Shown piece by piece: positions 20,144 through 29,698 of a DNA stretch of 64,000 nucleotides. Source of the stretch: Acidobacteriota bacterium (GTDB lineage: Bacteria > Acidobacteriota > Blastocatellia > Pyrinomonadales > Pyrinomonadaceae); contig JAHBSG010000004.1 of the NCBI GenBank assembly GCA_019639235.1, positions 155,828 through 219,827 of the forward strand, in the 5' to 3' direction. Position numbers and translations under genes: made by a program. Every line of letters starts with the position of its first letter. Within the stretch, counting starts at the first letter, position 1. The notes under the pieces were generated by a model, which was given only the letters and a program-made list of their open reading frames with translations, had not been told where the DNA came from and did not search any database.

Positions 20144-20682
20144 ATGCATTTTTGTAAAATTTGTTGTGGTAATCATATTGCAAATGTGCTACAGTTGTTT
20201 CGGTGATGAGCGAGGGCCAATATTTAAGGATCTGCGGCCGAGGACGAAGTATGATTTCCTCGGATGTTGAATTTATGGGCTTTCAGCGATCGGTCGCGGT
20301 TGCGACGGGCTTGGCTCTTTTGCTCGGTCGACTCTGCCGTTTGTTTCACGTGTTTCATTTGTTTCATTCGTTTCAGGTGTTTCAGGCGTTTCAGGTGTTT
20401 CAGAAACGCACACTCTCTTGGAAAAATGAAACAAAGCGACCCGATATGGGGAATTATTACCCAGTTTCCTGGGAAATCATCAAAAACGCCGATATATGTT
20501 CCACACCGTTCCACCCGCGGTGCTCGCCGGTCGAACATTTCCGACGAGAAACGCATCGTCTAGAATGGGTCAACTTCATAGGAATGGAGATAATGAGGTT
20601 TGCGGACGGCATCAAGTTTGGAACTGGTAGCCCAAGCCGCTCCGAGACCGCCGTTTGGGAACGATTGGAGAAAATGTAAGCA
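20144..20682. other. intergenic region with 9-bp tandem repeats
   Basis: These 539 bases separate the salvage operon from the deaminase gene. A frame of 158 codons (20203-20679) is open on the plus strand, but its sequence (FHVFHLFHSFQVFQ) is only a readout of the 9-bp repeat and no family is recognised, so I do not call it a gene. No clear promoter or terminator is seen. The repeat and its flank match a second copy near the right end of the window. Confidence 0.6.
20343..20403 (+). repeat. 9-bp tandem repeat, element copy A
   Basis: Six full units of GTTTCANNN plus a partial seventh, with GT, TT, TC, GC and similar variation in the last bases. The right flank (about 20404-20440, containing GGAAAAATGAAACAAA) is shared, as reverse complement, with the flank of the array at 63375-63491. 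Read on the minus strand both copies can be translated as CFIF followed by repeated LK[HR]. Confidence 0.9.
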
Positions 20683-22104
20683 ATGAAAAAGATCCTTGTC
20701 AGTTTTGTTTTAACCATATCTCTCTTCTTTGCCATACCCGTTCGAGCTCATTCGGCTATCGATGCCGCGTATCAAACGACGAATATCGATCTTTTGATCG
20801 TCGGTGGGACTCTTGTGACGATGGATGCAGGCCGCCGTGTGATCGAAGACGGCGCCGTTGCTATTCGCGACGGCAAGATCATTGCGGTCGGCACGAGGGC
20901 AGAGGTGGCGCGGGGCTTTCGTGCCCGGCGAACGATCAACGCTGCAGGTAAGGTGGTCATTCCCGGCCTTATCAACACGCACACGCACGTCCCGATGACG
21001 CTCTTTCGCGGGATCGCGGATGACATGGACCTGCAGGAATGGCTGACCAAGTTCATCTTTCCGGCTGAGGCTAAAAATGTCGATGAACCGTTCGTCCGGG
21101 CCGGAACTCGGCTTGGCCTCGCGGAAATGATTCGCGGAGGGACGACCACGTATTGCGACATGTACTACTTTGAGGACGCCATCGCCGACGAGACCTCGAA
21201 GGCAGGTGTCCGAGGTGTGCTCGGGCAAACGATAATCGATTTTCCTGTCCCCGATGCAAAGACCTTTGCCGATGGACTTGAGTTGACCGAGCGGTTCATT
21301 AAAAAGTGGCAGGGCCATCCGCTGATCGTTCCGGCGGTTGCTCCGCACGCTCCATATACGGTTTCGGAGAATAACCTCACAGATGCTCGGGCGCTTTCAG
21401 ACAGGCTTGGGGCTCCGCTTGTTATTCACCTTGCCGAAGCGAATACTGAGACCGAATTCATCCAGCAAAAACACGAAGGGATGCGGCCGATCGAGTTTAT
21501 GGAAAAGATCAATTTCTTCAATGGCCGGACCATCGCCGCCCACGTGATCCAAGCAAATGCCGCGGAGCTTGACGTTCTCAAGCGCAACAATGTCGGCATT
21601 GCGCATAATCCGCAGTCGAACATGAAGCTGGCTGCGGGTGTCGCTCCGGTGCCGATGATGTTGGCCAAGGAATTGAACGTCGGTCTCGGCACGGACGGGC
21701 CGGCCTCGAACAATGACCTATCGCTATGGGAAGAGATGGATACGGCGGCAAAACTCCACAAGGTCTTCTCCGGCGACCCGAAGGTCGTGTCAGCTGAGCA
21801 GGTATTCGCTATGGCGACCATCGGCGGGGCAAGGGCTCTTCATATGGGAGACAAGATCGGTTCGATCGAGGCAGGAAAGCTTGCCGACATCGTCATCGTT
21901 GACATTGATGGCCTGCACCAGACGCCGATGTTCAACATCTATTCGCACCTTGTTTACGCGACCAAATCGTTTGACGTTCGAACGGTCGTCATCAATGGCC
22001 GAGTTGTGATGCAGGACCGTCGTTTGCTCACGTTAAACGAAAATGCTATAAAGACTGAAGCAATCGCATATCGCAAAAAGATCGTCGAGAGCTTGAAAAA
22101 TTAG
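20683..22104 (+). CDS. mtaD: exported amidohydrolase, MTA/SAH deaminase type
   Basis: A TIM-barrel zinc amidohydrolase of 473 residues, closest in pattern to 5-methylthioadenosine/S-adenosylhomocysteine deaminases. Metal ligands are seen in NTHTHVPM, HLAEANTETE and AHVIQAN, with the catalytic Asp in LGTDGPASNNDLS. Unlike the usual cytosolic enzyme it begins with a signal peptide (MKKILVSFVLTISLFFA, then PVRAHSA), so it should act in the periplasm or be secreted. Guanine, chlorohydrolase or other aminohydrolase specificity cannot be excluded from motifs alone. It follows the nucleoside uptake and salvage operon in the same direction, 539 bases downstream. Confidence 0.83.
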   Translation: MKKILVSFVLTISLFFAIPVRAHSAIDAAYQTTNIDLLIVGGTLVTMDAGRRVIEDGAVAIRDGKIIAVGTRAEVARGFRARRTINAAGKVVIPGLINTHTHVPMTLFRGIADDMDLQEWLTKFIFPAEAKNVDEPFVRAGTRLGLAEMIRGGTTTYCDMYYFEDAIADETSKAGVRGVLGQTIIDFPVPDAKTFADGLELTERFIKKWQGHPLIVPAVAPHAPYTVSENNLTDARALSDRLGAPLVIHLAEANTETEFIQQKHEGMRPIEFMEKINFFNGRTIAAHVIQANAAELDVLKRNNVGIAHNPQSNMKLAAGVAPVPMMLAKELNVGLGTDGPASNNDLSLWEEMDTAAKLHKVFSGDPKVVSAEQVFAMATIGGARALHMGDKIGSIEAGKLADIVIVDIDGLHQTPMFNIYSHLVYATKSFDVRTVVINGRVVMQDRRLLTLNENAIKTEAIAYRKKIVESLKN

Positions 22105-22107
22105 CCT

Positions 22108-22137
22108 GCGGGCATTTCGTTGCCCGCTTCGTCATTT
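22108..22137 (+). terminator. probable terminator after the amidohydrolase gene
   Basis: Stem GCGGGCA (22108-22114) with TGCCCGC (22121-22127), loop TTTCGT, then TTCGTCATTTTT, directly after the stop at 22104. Confidence 0.65.
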
Positions 22138-22230
22138 TTGGGGTATCGAGTGCATAGGTCGTTGAAAGTGAGCATCCCCGTAGTTCGCTTGGCCTTTATA
22201 CGGAGACGTAAGTCAGAAAGGAGGACTGAA

Positions 22231-23451
22231 ATGCCGTTAAACGTCAACAGGGTATTGCTTTCGGCCGCGGTGAACATTCTATTTTTTAGCGCCATAATAT
22301 TTGCCCAGTCACCGCAGCCAGCCGAACCGGCAGGAGAGCCAAAACCGACGAATCAGCCTGCGAGCAAGACGCCCGCCGAGGTGATACGCGATCGTATTGC
22401 AAACGCACGTGCTCAACTTGCCGTCCGCAATCATACATCCGCGATCTTTGAGCTCGAGAATATCCGAAAAGAGACCGGAGATCTCGCTATTCATTCCGTG
22501 GTCAACGTGATGTTGATGCACGGTTACCTCGAACAGGGAAACTACCGGAAGGCGAAGGAGTTTCTCGAAGCCCACTTTACCGAATACCGGAATAAGAATG
22601 AGGCGGCATCGACCCTGTATCCGCCAATTGCCGGGCAGGTGATCAAGGGGGCTCGCTCGCAAGCGGAACGCTACCGTGCACTCGGCCTGCAGATCGCAGA
22701 TCGCAATCTTCCGGCGGACGCACTGAAAGACGTTGAGCAGATGCGGTCCCTTCTTGAACTCGTTGTTGAACAGGCAAAGGAGACGAGTAAGGACGAAACC
22801 TGTGCGCCACTGGCATTGCCGCTTCTCGAGGAGGCGACCTCTGCCCGGAGTCTCTATTCGCGAGACGAATACGACGCCCGCCGTTGGCGCGATGAACTTG
22901 CAGACGCCCGCGAGCAACTTGCCGCCCAACGCAGCACCGTGATGACGGCCGTTGCCGGTTCGCCATCGCAACCCCAGTCGGTTGAGCTTGTTCCGGTTCA
23001 GACAGTTGCCTCGAATGCTGCAGCTCCGAAAGCCGCGCCGCCAGTCCAACAAGCAGTTGCAAGCCGGCCGGCTTCGCCCAAGCCCGACGCGACCGAACCG
23101 ACGAAAGTAGCCGAGGGGGCAAAGCAGGCGGATGCGCCGCCGGTTGCGGAGGCCTCTTCGGCGTCGGCGAACGGCCCGATCGAGGTCGGCTCGCTGGTTC
23201 CGTTTGCGACGAATAAACCGCAACCGGTCTATCCTGCAGCCGCTAGGCAGGTCCGGGCGGCCGGAGTCGTCAGGGTCGAGGTGGTGATCGACGAGGACGG
23301 GCAGGTCGCGGCGGTACAGAATACCGTTGGCCACACAATGCTTCAGGCGGCAGCTCGCGACGCGATCATGAAATGGAAGTTTCGGCCCTTCAAACGCGAT
23401 GGTCAGCCGGTGCGGGCGACCGGTTTTGTGAACTTCAATTTCTCGCTGTAA
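22231..23451 (+). CDS. secreted TonB_C-domain protein with helical repeat region
   Basis: A 406-residue protein with a signal peptide (VLLSAAVNILFFSAIIFAQ). Residues about 45-230 are alpha-helical and TPR-like (NARAQLAVRNHTSAIFELENIR ... EQGNYRKAKEFLEAHF). A Pro/Ala-rich linker follows (about 240-315), then a C-terminal TonB_C domain (about 325-406) with the pattern QPVYPAAARQVRAAGVV ... MKWKFRPFKRDGQPV. The frame is open 37 codons further upstream, but AAAGGAGG at the usual distance fixes the start at ATG 22231. Function unknown; location is expected to be the envelope. Confidence 0.8.
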   Translation: MPLNVNRVLLSAAVNILFFSAIIFAQSPQPAEPAGEPKPTNQPASKTPAEVIRDRIANARAQLAVRNHTSAIFELENIRKETGDLAIHSVVNVMLMHGYLEQGNYRKAKEFLEAHFTEYRNKNEAASTLYPPIAGQVIKGARSQAERYRALGLQIADRNLPADALKDVEQMRSLLELVVEQAKETSKDETCAPLALPLLEEATSARSLYSRDEYDARRWRDELADAREQLAAQRSTVMTAVAGSPSQPQSVELVPVQTVASNAAAPKAAPPVQQAVASRPASPKPDATEPTKVAEGAKQADAPPVAEASSASANGPIEVGSLVPFATNKPQPVYPAAARQVRAAGVVRVEVVIDEDGQVAAVQNTVGHTMLQAAARDAIMKWKFRPFKRDGQPVRATGFVNFNFSL

Positions 23452-23484
23452 GTCCGCGACCGGGAAGGGCTCTCAACTCCACTC

Positions 23485-24786
23485 CTACTTATGGGCGACG
23501 AAGGTGAGCGGTGTGGTCGGGGCGAGTTCGTTCAGTGCGGTTCTTACCATCGGCATCAAACCCTCACTTTCCATATACTCACGGCCAAGCATTTTCCTGA
23601 AGGTTTTATCCTTCGATTCGCCTGAAAGTTCCCTTATCACCCCGCGTAGAAGAGCGGTCACTAGTTCGGGTGCGAACTGCTTGCCGCTGTTTCGCTGTAA
23701 GTCCTCAAATACCTCTTGAGCCGACCGCCTTCGACGATACGGCCGGTCTGAGGTCATTGCGTCGAATGCATCGGCGAGATTGACGACCTTCGCAATGTAA
23801 GGGATCTCGCGGTCGTAAAGCCCGTCCGGATAGCCGCGGCCATCGAGACGTTCATGGTGATATTTCGCAGCAAGTGGAACTCCGGCGTAAGGATGGCGAA
23901 TCGGCTGAAGGATCTCGTATCCGGCTCCCGGATGCTTGTTGAGCTCTGTCGATTCTTTCGCGTTTATGCGGTACGGAGCGTTAATTATCTTTCGTTCGAC
24001 CGTGATCTTTCCAATGTCGTGCAAGTATCCGGCAAATGCGGCACCTTCGATCTCTTCCTCGCCCCATCCAAGCTCCCTTGCGATCGCTTCTGAATACTTG
24101 CCGACCCGGACCGAGTGGCCCTCCGTGTATTTGTCCTTTCGGTCGATAGCGGCGGCAAATGCCTTCACGGTGTCCTTGTAGGTCATCTTGAGGTCATCGT
24201 AAAGTCGGCGGTTCTCATCGGCCCGCCGCTCGAGCTCTGCCATCAAGTTTCGCTGGGAAATGGCGACCCCGATGTGACGTCCCATCGCACAGATGATCTC
24301 TTTGTCATGCGAGGTGTATTGCTCTCCGCTCGCCTTCTCACCGAGGAATATGCCGCCGAGAAGTTCGTCCCGAACAACTAATGGGACAAAAAGCTCGATC
24401 TTCGCTCTTTCAAGGCTTCGGTCATAGACCTGAAAAAAGGGAAGCACTCGGGCTTGGTCACACTCGATCGGGTAAAGGCCGTTAGCAAGAAATTGTCGCT
24501 CGTCCTCATAACAAAGTGACATCCCGAACGGAAAATCGTCGCCGAGCCCTCTAGCCGATACCATGTTCAATTCGTGCTCGAAGCGAGTGTAACGGACAAC
24601 TCCGCCCCGCATTATCCCCAGGGAGCCAAGCACGAGGTGGAGCGACGTTCGGACCGTTTCCTGAAAATTATGCTTGTTCGAAACTTCCTGCCCGATCTCG
24701 GCAAGCGCACCGAAGGTATGAACGAGCTTGTTTCGCTCGGCCGCAAATCGGCTGAAGTTCGTGGATCGCATTTCCTGAAGTTTCAT
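23485..24786 (-). CDS. GAF and HD-GYP domain signalling phosphodiesterase
   Basis: Likely cyclic-di-GMP (or related cyclic dinucleotide) phosphodiesterase, cytosolic. The N-terminal part (about 25-195) is a GAF-like sensor (ELFVPLVVRDELLGGIFLGEK). A coiled linker leads to the HD-GYP domain, with EGHSVRVGKYSEAIA, the metal motif GYLHDIGKI, and the GYP motif HHERLDGRGYPDGL, so the catalytic residues appear intact. A C-terminal tail of about 70 residues has no recognised domain. ATG 24786 comes one base after the stop of the STAS gene, so they are coupled; the frame extends to a TTG at 24804, which I do not favour. Confidence 0.88.
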   Translation of the reverse strand: MKLQEMRSTNFSRFAAERNKLVHTFGALAEIGQEVSNKHNFQETVRTSLHLVLGSLGIMRGGVVRYTRFEHELNMVSARGLGDDFPFGMSLCYEDERQFLANGLYPIECDQARVLPFFQVYDRSLERAKIELFVPLVVRDELLGGIFLGEKASGEQYTSHDKEIICAMGRHIGVAISQRNLMAELERRADENRRLYDDLKMTYKDTVKAFAAAIDRKDKYTEGHSVRVGKYSEAIARELGWGEEEIEGAAFAGYLHDIGKITVERKIINAPYRINAKESTELNKHPGAGYEILQPIRHPYAGVPLAAKYHHERLDGRGYPDGLYDREIPYIAKVVNLADAFDAMTSDRPYRRRRSAQEVFEDLQRNSGKQFAPELVTALLRGVIRELSGESKDKTFRKMLGREYMESEGLMPMVRTALNELAPTTPLTFVAHK

Positions 24787-24787
24787 C

Positions 24788-25105
24788 TCAAGCCCTGATC
24801 TCAACGTGCCGCGTAAGGCCCAGCATATCGAATAGTTCCGTCGTCATCGGATTGGGTTCGGCAAAAACCACCTTGGCACCGATGCCCGATGCCGCGTCGA
24901 TAACGCCCATCAGGATCGAAATACCGATGCTGTTCACAAGCTCCGTTCCGGAGAAATCGACGATTATCTCGCGGTAGCCCGCGTTCAACTTCGCTCGGCA
25001 CTCGCGTTCGATCCGCTCGCCGGAAAGCTTGTTCAGGTAGTCACCTGCAAAAACCGTAGCTGTGCCCTGCGAGTCGGAGAGCACTTGGCTGCTGACTTCG
25101 GTCAT
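24788..25105 (-). CDS. STAS-domain anti-sigma factor antagonist
   Basis: A small cytosolic protein of 105 residues consisting of one STAS domain. The conserved serine region is FSGTELVNSIGISILMGVIDAA, where family members are phosphorylated by an anti-sigma kinase. Start ATG 25105 (MTEVSSQVLSD) is chosen because the 79 codons upstream in frame are unlike the family. It is followed one base later by the HD-GYP gene. The pairing suggests that a partner-switching signal and cyclic dinucleotide turnover share one transcript. No kinase or sigma factor gene lies next to it. Confidence 0.85.
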   Translation of the reverse strand: MTEVSSQVLSDSQGTATVFAGDYLNKLSGERIERECRAKLNAGYREIIVDFSGTELVNSIGISILMGVIDAASGIGAKVVFAEPNPMTTELFDMLGLTRHVEIRA

Positions 25106-25247
25106 GTTTAACTTGTTGTCCTTTCGTGATTTACGCGAACTTGGATCACTTACGTGTCTTGGAAATGTTTTAACACAACGGTAACCAATAAACAATAGAA
25201 ATCTTCGGGAATTGAACACCGGGCCCGGCTCGAATAGACTTGAGGAG

Positions 25248-25697
25248 ATGACCTTAGTTGACCAAATTGTCGCAGATATAACTACTGCCATGAAGGCGAA
25301 GGACGCTGACCGGCTCTCGACACTCAGGATGGTGAAGGCCAACCTGATGAATCGAAAGATAGAGAAGGGGAGCGAGCTTACCGACGAGGAAGTGCAAAAG
25401 GCACTTCAATCACTCGTGAAGCAGCGGAAGGACTCGATAGAGCAGTACGAGAAAGCTGGCCGTGCCGAGCTTGCTGCGAAGGAGGCGGCCGAGGTTGCTG
25501 TAATTGAAGAGTATCTTCCTGGTGCCGCATCTCCCGAGGAGATCGAAAAGGCTGTAGGAGATGCAGTTACGGCAACCGGTGCGACCTCGATGAAAGACAT
25601 GGGCCTCGTAATGAAGGCGGCTCTCGCAAACCTCGCGGGCAAGAACGCAGACGGAAAAGCCGTCAGCGAGGCAGTAAAAGCCAAGCTGAACGGCTGA
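25248..25697 (+). CDS. yqeY: GatB/YqeY-domain protein
   Basis: A 149-residue protein of the YqeY family, related to the tail domain of GatB amidotransferase and proposed to aid tRNA-linked reactions. Signature pieces are MKAKDADRLSTLRMVKANLMNRKIE, KQRKDSIEQYEKAGR and VAVIEEYLPG. The start ATG 25248 has GAGGAG directly before it, closer than usual, so a nearby alternative start is possible. It converges with dnaJ, 21 bases between stops. Confidence 0.88.
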   Translation: MTLVDQIVADITTAMKAKDADRLSTLRMVKANLMNRKIEKGSELTDEEVQKALQSLVKQRKDSIEQYEKAGRAELAAKEAAEVAVIEEYLPGAASPEEIEKAVGDAVTATGATSMKDMGLVMKAALANLAGKNADGKAVSEAVKAKLNG

Positions 25698-25718
25698 TGG
25701 TTCCGTGTTTTCGCGGAT

Positions 25719-26819
25719 CTATCCGAAAATGTTTCGCACCTTGTCCATGAAGGATGCGTCGGTGAATTCAGTATCCTCGATCTCAGCGAGCTGCTCGAAG
25801 AGTTTCCGCTGGTCCTTTGAAAGCGACTTTGGGGTTATCAATGTAACCGCAACGAAAAGGTCGCCGCGGCCGCGTCCGCCAAGAACCGGCATTCCCTTCG
25901 ATCTGATCCTAAAGACCGTGCCGGTTTGAGTCCCGGCGGGAACAGAAAGCGACTCTTCACCGTCAAGGGTTGGCACATTTATCTCTGCACCAAGTGCAGC
26001 CTGAGCGAAAGAGACCGGTACCGCCGCGTATAGGTTCTCACCCTGCCGCTCGAAGACCTCGTGTTCCTTTACGTGGATGATCACATAGAGGTCGCCGGTC
26101 TGCCCGCCGTTGGAACCGGCTTCGCCCTCGCCTGAAACACGCAAACGAGAGCCCGTTTCCACTCCTGCGGGTATCTTGATCTCAAGCGTCTTTTCTTTTT
26201 CGACCCTGCCTTGACCGCGGCACTCCTTGCATGGCGTCTTAATGACCTGGCCTTTGCCGGCGCAGTTCGGGCAGGTCCGCATCACGCTGAAAAAGCCCTG
26301 TTGATAGCGGGTTTGGCCGCTGCCGCCGCAAGCGACGCAATCTTCAGGGTGAGTGCCTTTTTCGGCTCCGATGCCGTTACATTCCTCGCACCGTTCAAGC
26401 CTCGGTATCTTAAGACGCTCTTCTTTCCCGATTGCTGCGTCCTCAAGCGTTATTTCGAGGTCATATCTCAGGTCCGCACCGCGCTGAACGCGGCTCCGCC
26501 GTCCGCCTCGCGAACCGAACATATCGCCGAAGCCGAACATATCGAAGATGTCTTCGAAGTTCGAGAAGCCTGGGTCGAATCCCGGGCCGCCGGCACCAAC
26601 GCCGGAATGGCCGAACCGGTCATATGCCGCCCGCTTCTGAGCATCCGACAGCACCGCATAGGCCTCAGCACATTCCTTGAAACGCTCTTCCGCTTGAGGG
26701 TCGTCCGGGTTCTTGTCCGGGTGATATTTTACGGCGAGCGAACGGTAAGCCCGCTTTATCTCGCCGTCGCTCGCGTTTCGTTGAACCCCAAGAATTTCGT
26801 AGTAATCGCGCTTGCTCAT
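25719..26819 (-). CDS. dnaJ: chaperone DnaJ
   Basis: Co-chaperone delivering substrates to DnaK and stimulating its ATPase. J domain at 1-70 with the HPD motif (YHPDKNP), a Gly/Phe-rich region (about 75-115), four zinc-finger CxxCxGxG repeats ([32 protein letters not shown]) and the C-terminal substrate-binding domain. Full length at 366 residues. Last gene of the hrcA-grpE-dnaK-dnaJ operon, 91 bases after dnaK. Confidence 0.97.
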   Translation of the reverse strand: MSKRDYYEILGVQRNASDGEIKRAYRSLAVKYHPDKNPDDPQAEERFKECAEAYAVLSDAQKRAAYDRFGHSGVGAGGPGFDPGFSNFEDIFDMFGFGDMFGSRGGRRSRVQRGADLRYDLEITLEDAAIGKEERLKIPRLERCEECNGIGAEKGTHPEDCVACGGSGQTRYQQGFFSVMRTCPNCAGKGQVIKTPCKECRGQGRVEKEKTLEIKIPAGVETGSRLRVSGEGEAGSNGGQTGDLYVIIHVKEHEVFERQGENLYAAVPVSFAQAALGAEINVPTLDGEESLSVPAGTQTGTVFRIRSKGMPVLGGRGRGDLFVAVTLITPKSLSKDQRKLFEQLAEIEDTEFTDASFMDKVRNIFG

Positions 26820-26832
26820 ACCTCATCGAGAA

Positions 26833-26862
26833 AACGCCAGCCTGATCTCTCAAGCTGACGCT
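26833..26862 (-). terminator. hairpin in the dnaK-dnaJ gap, possible attenuator
   Basis: Nine base pairs including two G-U pairs form between AACGCCAGC (26833-26841) and GCTGACGCT (26854-26862) in the minus-strand RNA, followed by TTTCTC. It could lower dnaJ expression relative to dnaK. Confidence 0.4.
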
Positions 26863-26910
26863 TTCTGATTATCACCAATCCCGGGTTCTTTTCTCAAGTT
26901 GCGAAGGCGA

Positions 26911-28716
26911 TCAAACTGCCGCCAGCATCGCCTCGGTGATCTTGGCCGCTGTTTCCTCGACCTTTGTCACGAGGGCCGTGAGTTCATCTTTGCCGGCTTC
27001 GTTCAGGTCGTCTTCCGCTGAATTTAGCGTGCCATTGATTGCCTGTTGTTCTTCAAGCGGGAAAGAACGGCCGAATTCTGCCATTGCTTTGCGGGCTGTC
27101 TTGATCATGCTCTCGACCTTGTTTCGGAGCAGGATAAGTTCACGTTCTTCTTTGTCCCGTTCGACCGAGGTCTCCGCCTCGAGTATCAGCCGTTCGATCT
27201 CTTCAGGTGAAAGCCCGGAAGACGGCATGACCTGCATCGCCTGTTCGAGTCCGGTCATCTTGTCCTGGGCTGAGACGTTCACCTGCCCGTTCGCATCTAT
27301 CTCGAATGTCACGTCGATCTGCGGAACACCGCGGGCCGCCGGAGGAATGCCGACAAGTTCGAACTTTGCGAGGCTTCGGTTCTCTCGAGCGATCTCGCGT
27401 TCACCCTGCAGAATGTGGATCTGGACCGTCTGCTGATTATCGACGACCGTCGTAAAGGTCATCGTATTGCGGAGCGGGATCGTCGAGTTTCGGTTGATGA
27501 GCTTAACAAAAAGACCGCCGCGGGTCTCAAGGCCAAGGCTAAGCGGCAGTACGTCAAGCAGAACAATGTCCTTTACGTCGCCGGTGAAAACGCCGCCCTG
27601 GATCGCGGCGCCCATCGCAACGACCTCGTCCGGATTGATCTCTGAAGAGGGCTCTTTGCCAAAGACCTCTGTCACTGTCCGCGAAATGATCGGAGATCGG
27701 GTCTGGCCGCCGACGAGTATTACCTTGTCGATGTCTTCGGGTTTCAGCTTCGCGTCCCAGAGCGCCTTTTGGCAGGGCTCGACGGTCGATTCGACCAGGT
27801 CAAGGATAAGCTCGTCGAGCTTTTCACGAGAGAGTGTGGCGTTGATATGCTTCGGGCCCGTCGCGTCCGCCGCGATGAACGGAAGGCTAATGTTCGTCTC
27901 CGTCACACTCGAGAGCTCGCACTTTGCTCGCTCGGCTGCTTCCTTCAGACGCTGGAGTGCAAGCCGGTCATCCGAAAGGTCGATACCCGATTCGCCCTTG
28001 AAGACCTCGAGCAGCCATTCGATGATCCTTTGGTCAAAATCTTCGCCGCCAAGAAATGTGTTTCCCGAGGTCGAAAGAACATCGAAAACACCGTCCTTTA
28101 TTTCTAGGATCGAGATGTCGAAGGTTCCGCCGCCAAGGTCATAGACCGCGACCTTCTCGGTTTTGTTTTTGCCAAATCCGTAGGCTAGTGCTGCGGCGGT
28201 CGGCTCATTGATGATCCGCTCGACCTCAAGCCCGGCGATCTTCGCCGCGTCGCGGGTCGCCTGCCGCTGCATGTCGTCAAAATATGCCGGGACGGTGACG
28301 ATCGCCTCGGTGATCCGGTCTCCGAGAAACTCTTCAGCTGCCTGCTTCAAGCGCTGAAGCAGGATCGCGGAGATCTCGGGCGGGCTGTAAACCCGGCCGA
28401 GAACTCGAATATGAGCGTCGCCGTTCGGAGCTTCGACGATCTCAAAGGGAACCGTCGATCGCATTTTTTCAACCTCGGGCGAACTGAACTTCCGTCCGAT
28501 CAGCCGCTTTACCGCATAAAGCGTGTTAGCGGAATTAGTTACGGCCTGCCGCTTGGCGATCTGGCCGACCAGCCGTTCGTCCTTATCCGTGAAGCCGACG
28601 ACCGAGGGGGTCGTCCGGCCGCCTTCTTTATTTGAGATGATCTGCACAGTTCCGTTCTCAAGTACGGATACACAGCAGTTTGTTGTTCCAAGGTCAATTC
28701 CGATGACTTTACTCAT
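26911..28716 (-). CDS. dnaK: chaperone DnaK (Hsp70)
   Basis: ATP-driven folding chaperone. Nucleotide-binding domain signatures: [29 protein letters not shown] and [17 protein letters not shown]. Linker [16 protein letters not shown], then the substrate-binding domain. At 601 residues it ends at ITEAMLAAV and lacks the disordered acidic tail ending EEVKD seen in E. coli DnaK. It lies 66 bases after grpE in the same operon. Confidence 0.97.
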   Translation of the reverse strand: MSKVIGIDLGTTNCCVSVLENGTVQIISNKEGGRTTPSVVGFTDKDERLVGQIAKRQAVTNSANTLYAVKRLIGRKFSSPEVEKMRSTVPFEIVEAPNGDAHIRVLGRVYSPPEISAILLQRLKQAAEEFLGDRITEAIVTVPAYFDDMQRQATRDAAKIAGLEVERIINEPTAAALAYGFGKNKTEKVAVYDLGGGTFDISILEIKDGVFDVLSTSGNTFLGGEDFDQRIIEWLLEVFKGESGIDLSDDRLALQRLKEAAERAKCELSSVTETNISLPFIAADATGPKHINATLSREKLDELILDLVESTVEPCQKALWDAKLKPEDIDKVILVGGQTRSPIISRTVTEVFGKEPSSEINPDEVVAMGAAIQGGVFTGDVKDIVLLDVLPLSLGLETRGGLFVKLINRNSTIPLRNTMTFTTVVDNQQTVQIHILQGEREIARENRSLAKFELVGIPPAARGVPQIDVTFEIDANGQVNVSAQDKMTGLEQAMQVMPSSGLSPEEIERLILEAETSVERDKEERELILLRNKVESMIKTARKAMAEFGRSFPLEEQQAINGTLNSAEDDLNEAGKDELTALVTKVEETAAKITEAMLAAV

Positions 28717-28782
28717 ATTCAGTTACCTCAAAGGTGTGGAGGGAGGAGGGCAAGGGGCGTGAGGACAAGACTTACAGAGCTC

Positions 28783-29661
28783 TTATGGCGAATCGTTCTC
28801 CGGTTCGGGACGTCCATCATCTTCGGGATGGTTAGAGTTCACTGCAACTTTCACCATAGCGTGGCGCATGATGCGATCGCCAAAGCGGAATCCGCGAAGC
28901 ATTTCTTCGCAAACGAAGTTATTCGCAAATTCCTCAGTTTCGACTGTCGCGACCGCTTCATGCAGGTGCGGGTCGAATTCGTTTCCGGTCGCCGGGATCG
29001 GCTCAACACCCAATTCCGAAAGGGCGGCATTGAACTGCTCGTTGACCATCTGGATGCCTTCAAAGAAGTGGCCAAACTCAGGACCCTGCTCATCCGATAG
29101 TTGGTTCGCGGAGTCCAAAGCCCGTTCTAGGTTGTCGAGCACCGGCAGAAATTTCTCCACAAGGGAGACGGTCTGGTTGCGAAGGTGATCCGACCGGTCG
29201 CGTTCATTGCGGGCCTTGTAGGCCTCAAAGTCTTTGTTTCTTCGGAGCGAGTTTTCAAGGAGTTCGGCACGTTCGGCCTCAAGCCGGCGGACGTTTTCCT
29301 TGAGTGCAGAATTGAAATCCTCAAGATCGCCGATGCGCTCCTCAAGCTCGGCGATCTCATCATCCGCTTCGTCGGTTTCGTCGGGCTCTTCCCGTACCTG
29401 AACCGCGGCGGTCGGCTCGGGTGACGCCGGCTTGACGGTCACCGGTTCGGCCCCTGCCGGCTGAGGTTCGACAAAGAACACGGACGGGTTACCGTCATCG
29501 AAGCCCTCTTCGATCTCGATAACGGTCGTCTCAAGCGTAATGTGCAGGTCCTTTTCCTTCTCCTCGAGCTGGCGAATAAAATCATCGACCGACTCGCTGT
29601 CTGCATCGAGCATGCTCTCGGACAAAGGTTCGAGATCCTTTATTTCCTCGTTTTCGTTCAT
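28783..29661 (-). CDS. grpE: nucleotide exchange factor GrpE
   Basis: A 292-residue GrpE, longer than usual because of an acidic N-terminal extension of about 100 residues. Coiled coil at about 105-165 (EIAELEERIGDLEDFNSALKE), then the GrpE core: SLVEKFLPVLDNLERAL, FFEGIQMVNEQFNAALSELGVEPIPA, EFDPHLHEAV and EMLRGFRFGDRIMRHAMVKVA. Start ATG 29661 (MNENEEIKDL) is preferred over the open frame to 29718, which would overlap hrcA. It differs strongly from the grpE at 12 kb and is the partner expected for this DnaK. Confidence 0.92.
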   Translation of the reverse strand: MNENEEIKDLEPLSESMLDADSESVDDFIRQLEEKEKDLHITLETTVIEIEEGFDDGNPSVFFVEPQPAGAEPVTVKPASPEPTAAVQVREEPDETDEADDEIAELEERIGDLEDFNSALKENVRRLEAERAELLENSLRRNKDFEAYKARNERDRSDHLRNQTVSLVEKFLPVLDNLERALDSANQLSDEQGPEFGHFFEGIQMVNEQFNAALSELGVEPIPATGNEFDPHLHEAVATVETEEFANNFVCEEMLRGFRFGDRIMRHAMVKVAVNSNHPEDDGRPEPENDSP

Positions 29662-29698
29662 TGTTTGTACGCAGGAAGCTCTGCGTAAGCTGGCGGCC

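Noticed and set aside
20203..20679. A 158-codon open frame between cdd and the amidohydrolase gene
   Set aside because: It is kept open by the 9-bp repeat (a multiple of three) and its protein has no family resemblance; I treat it as repeat readout.
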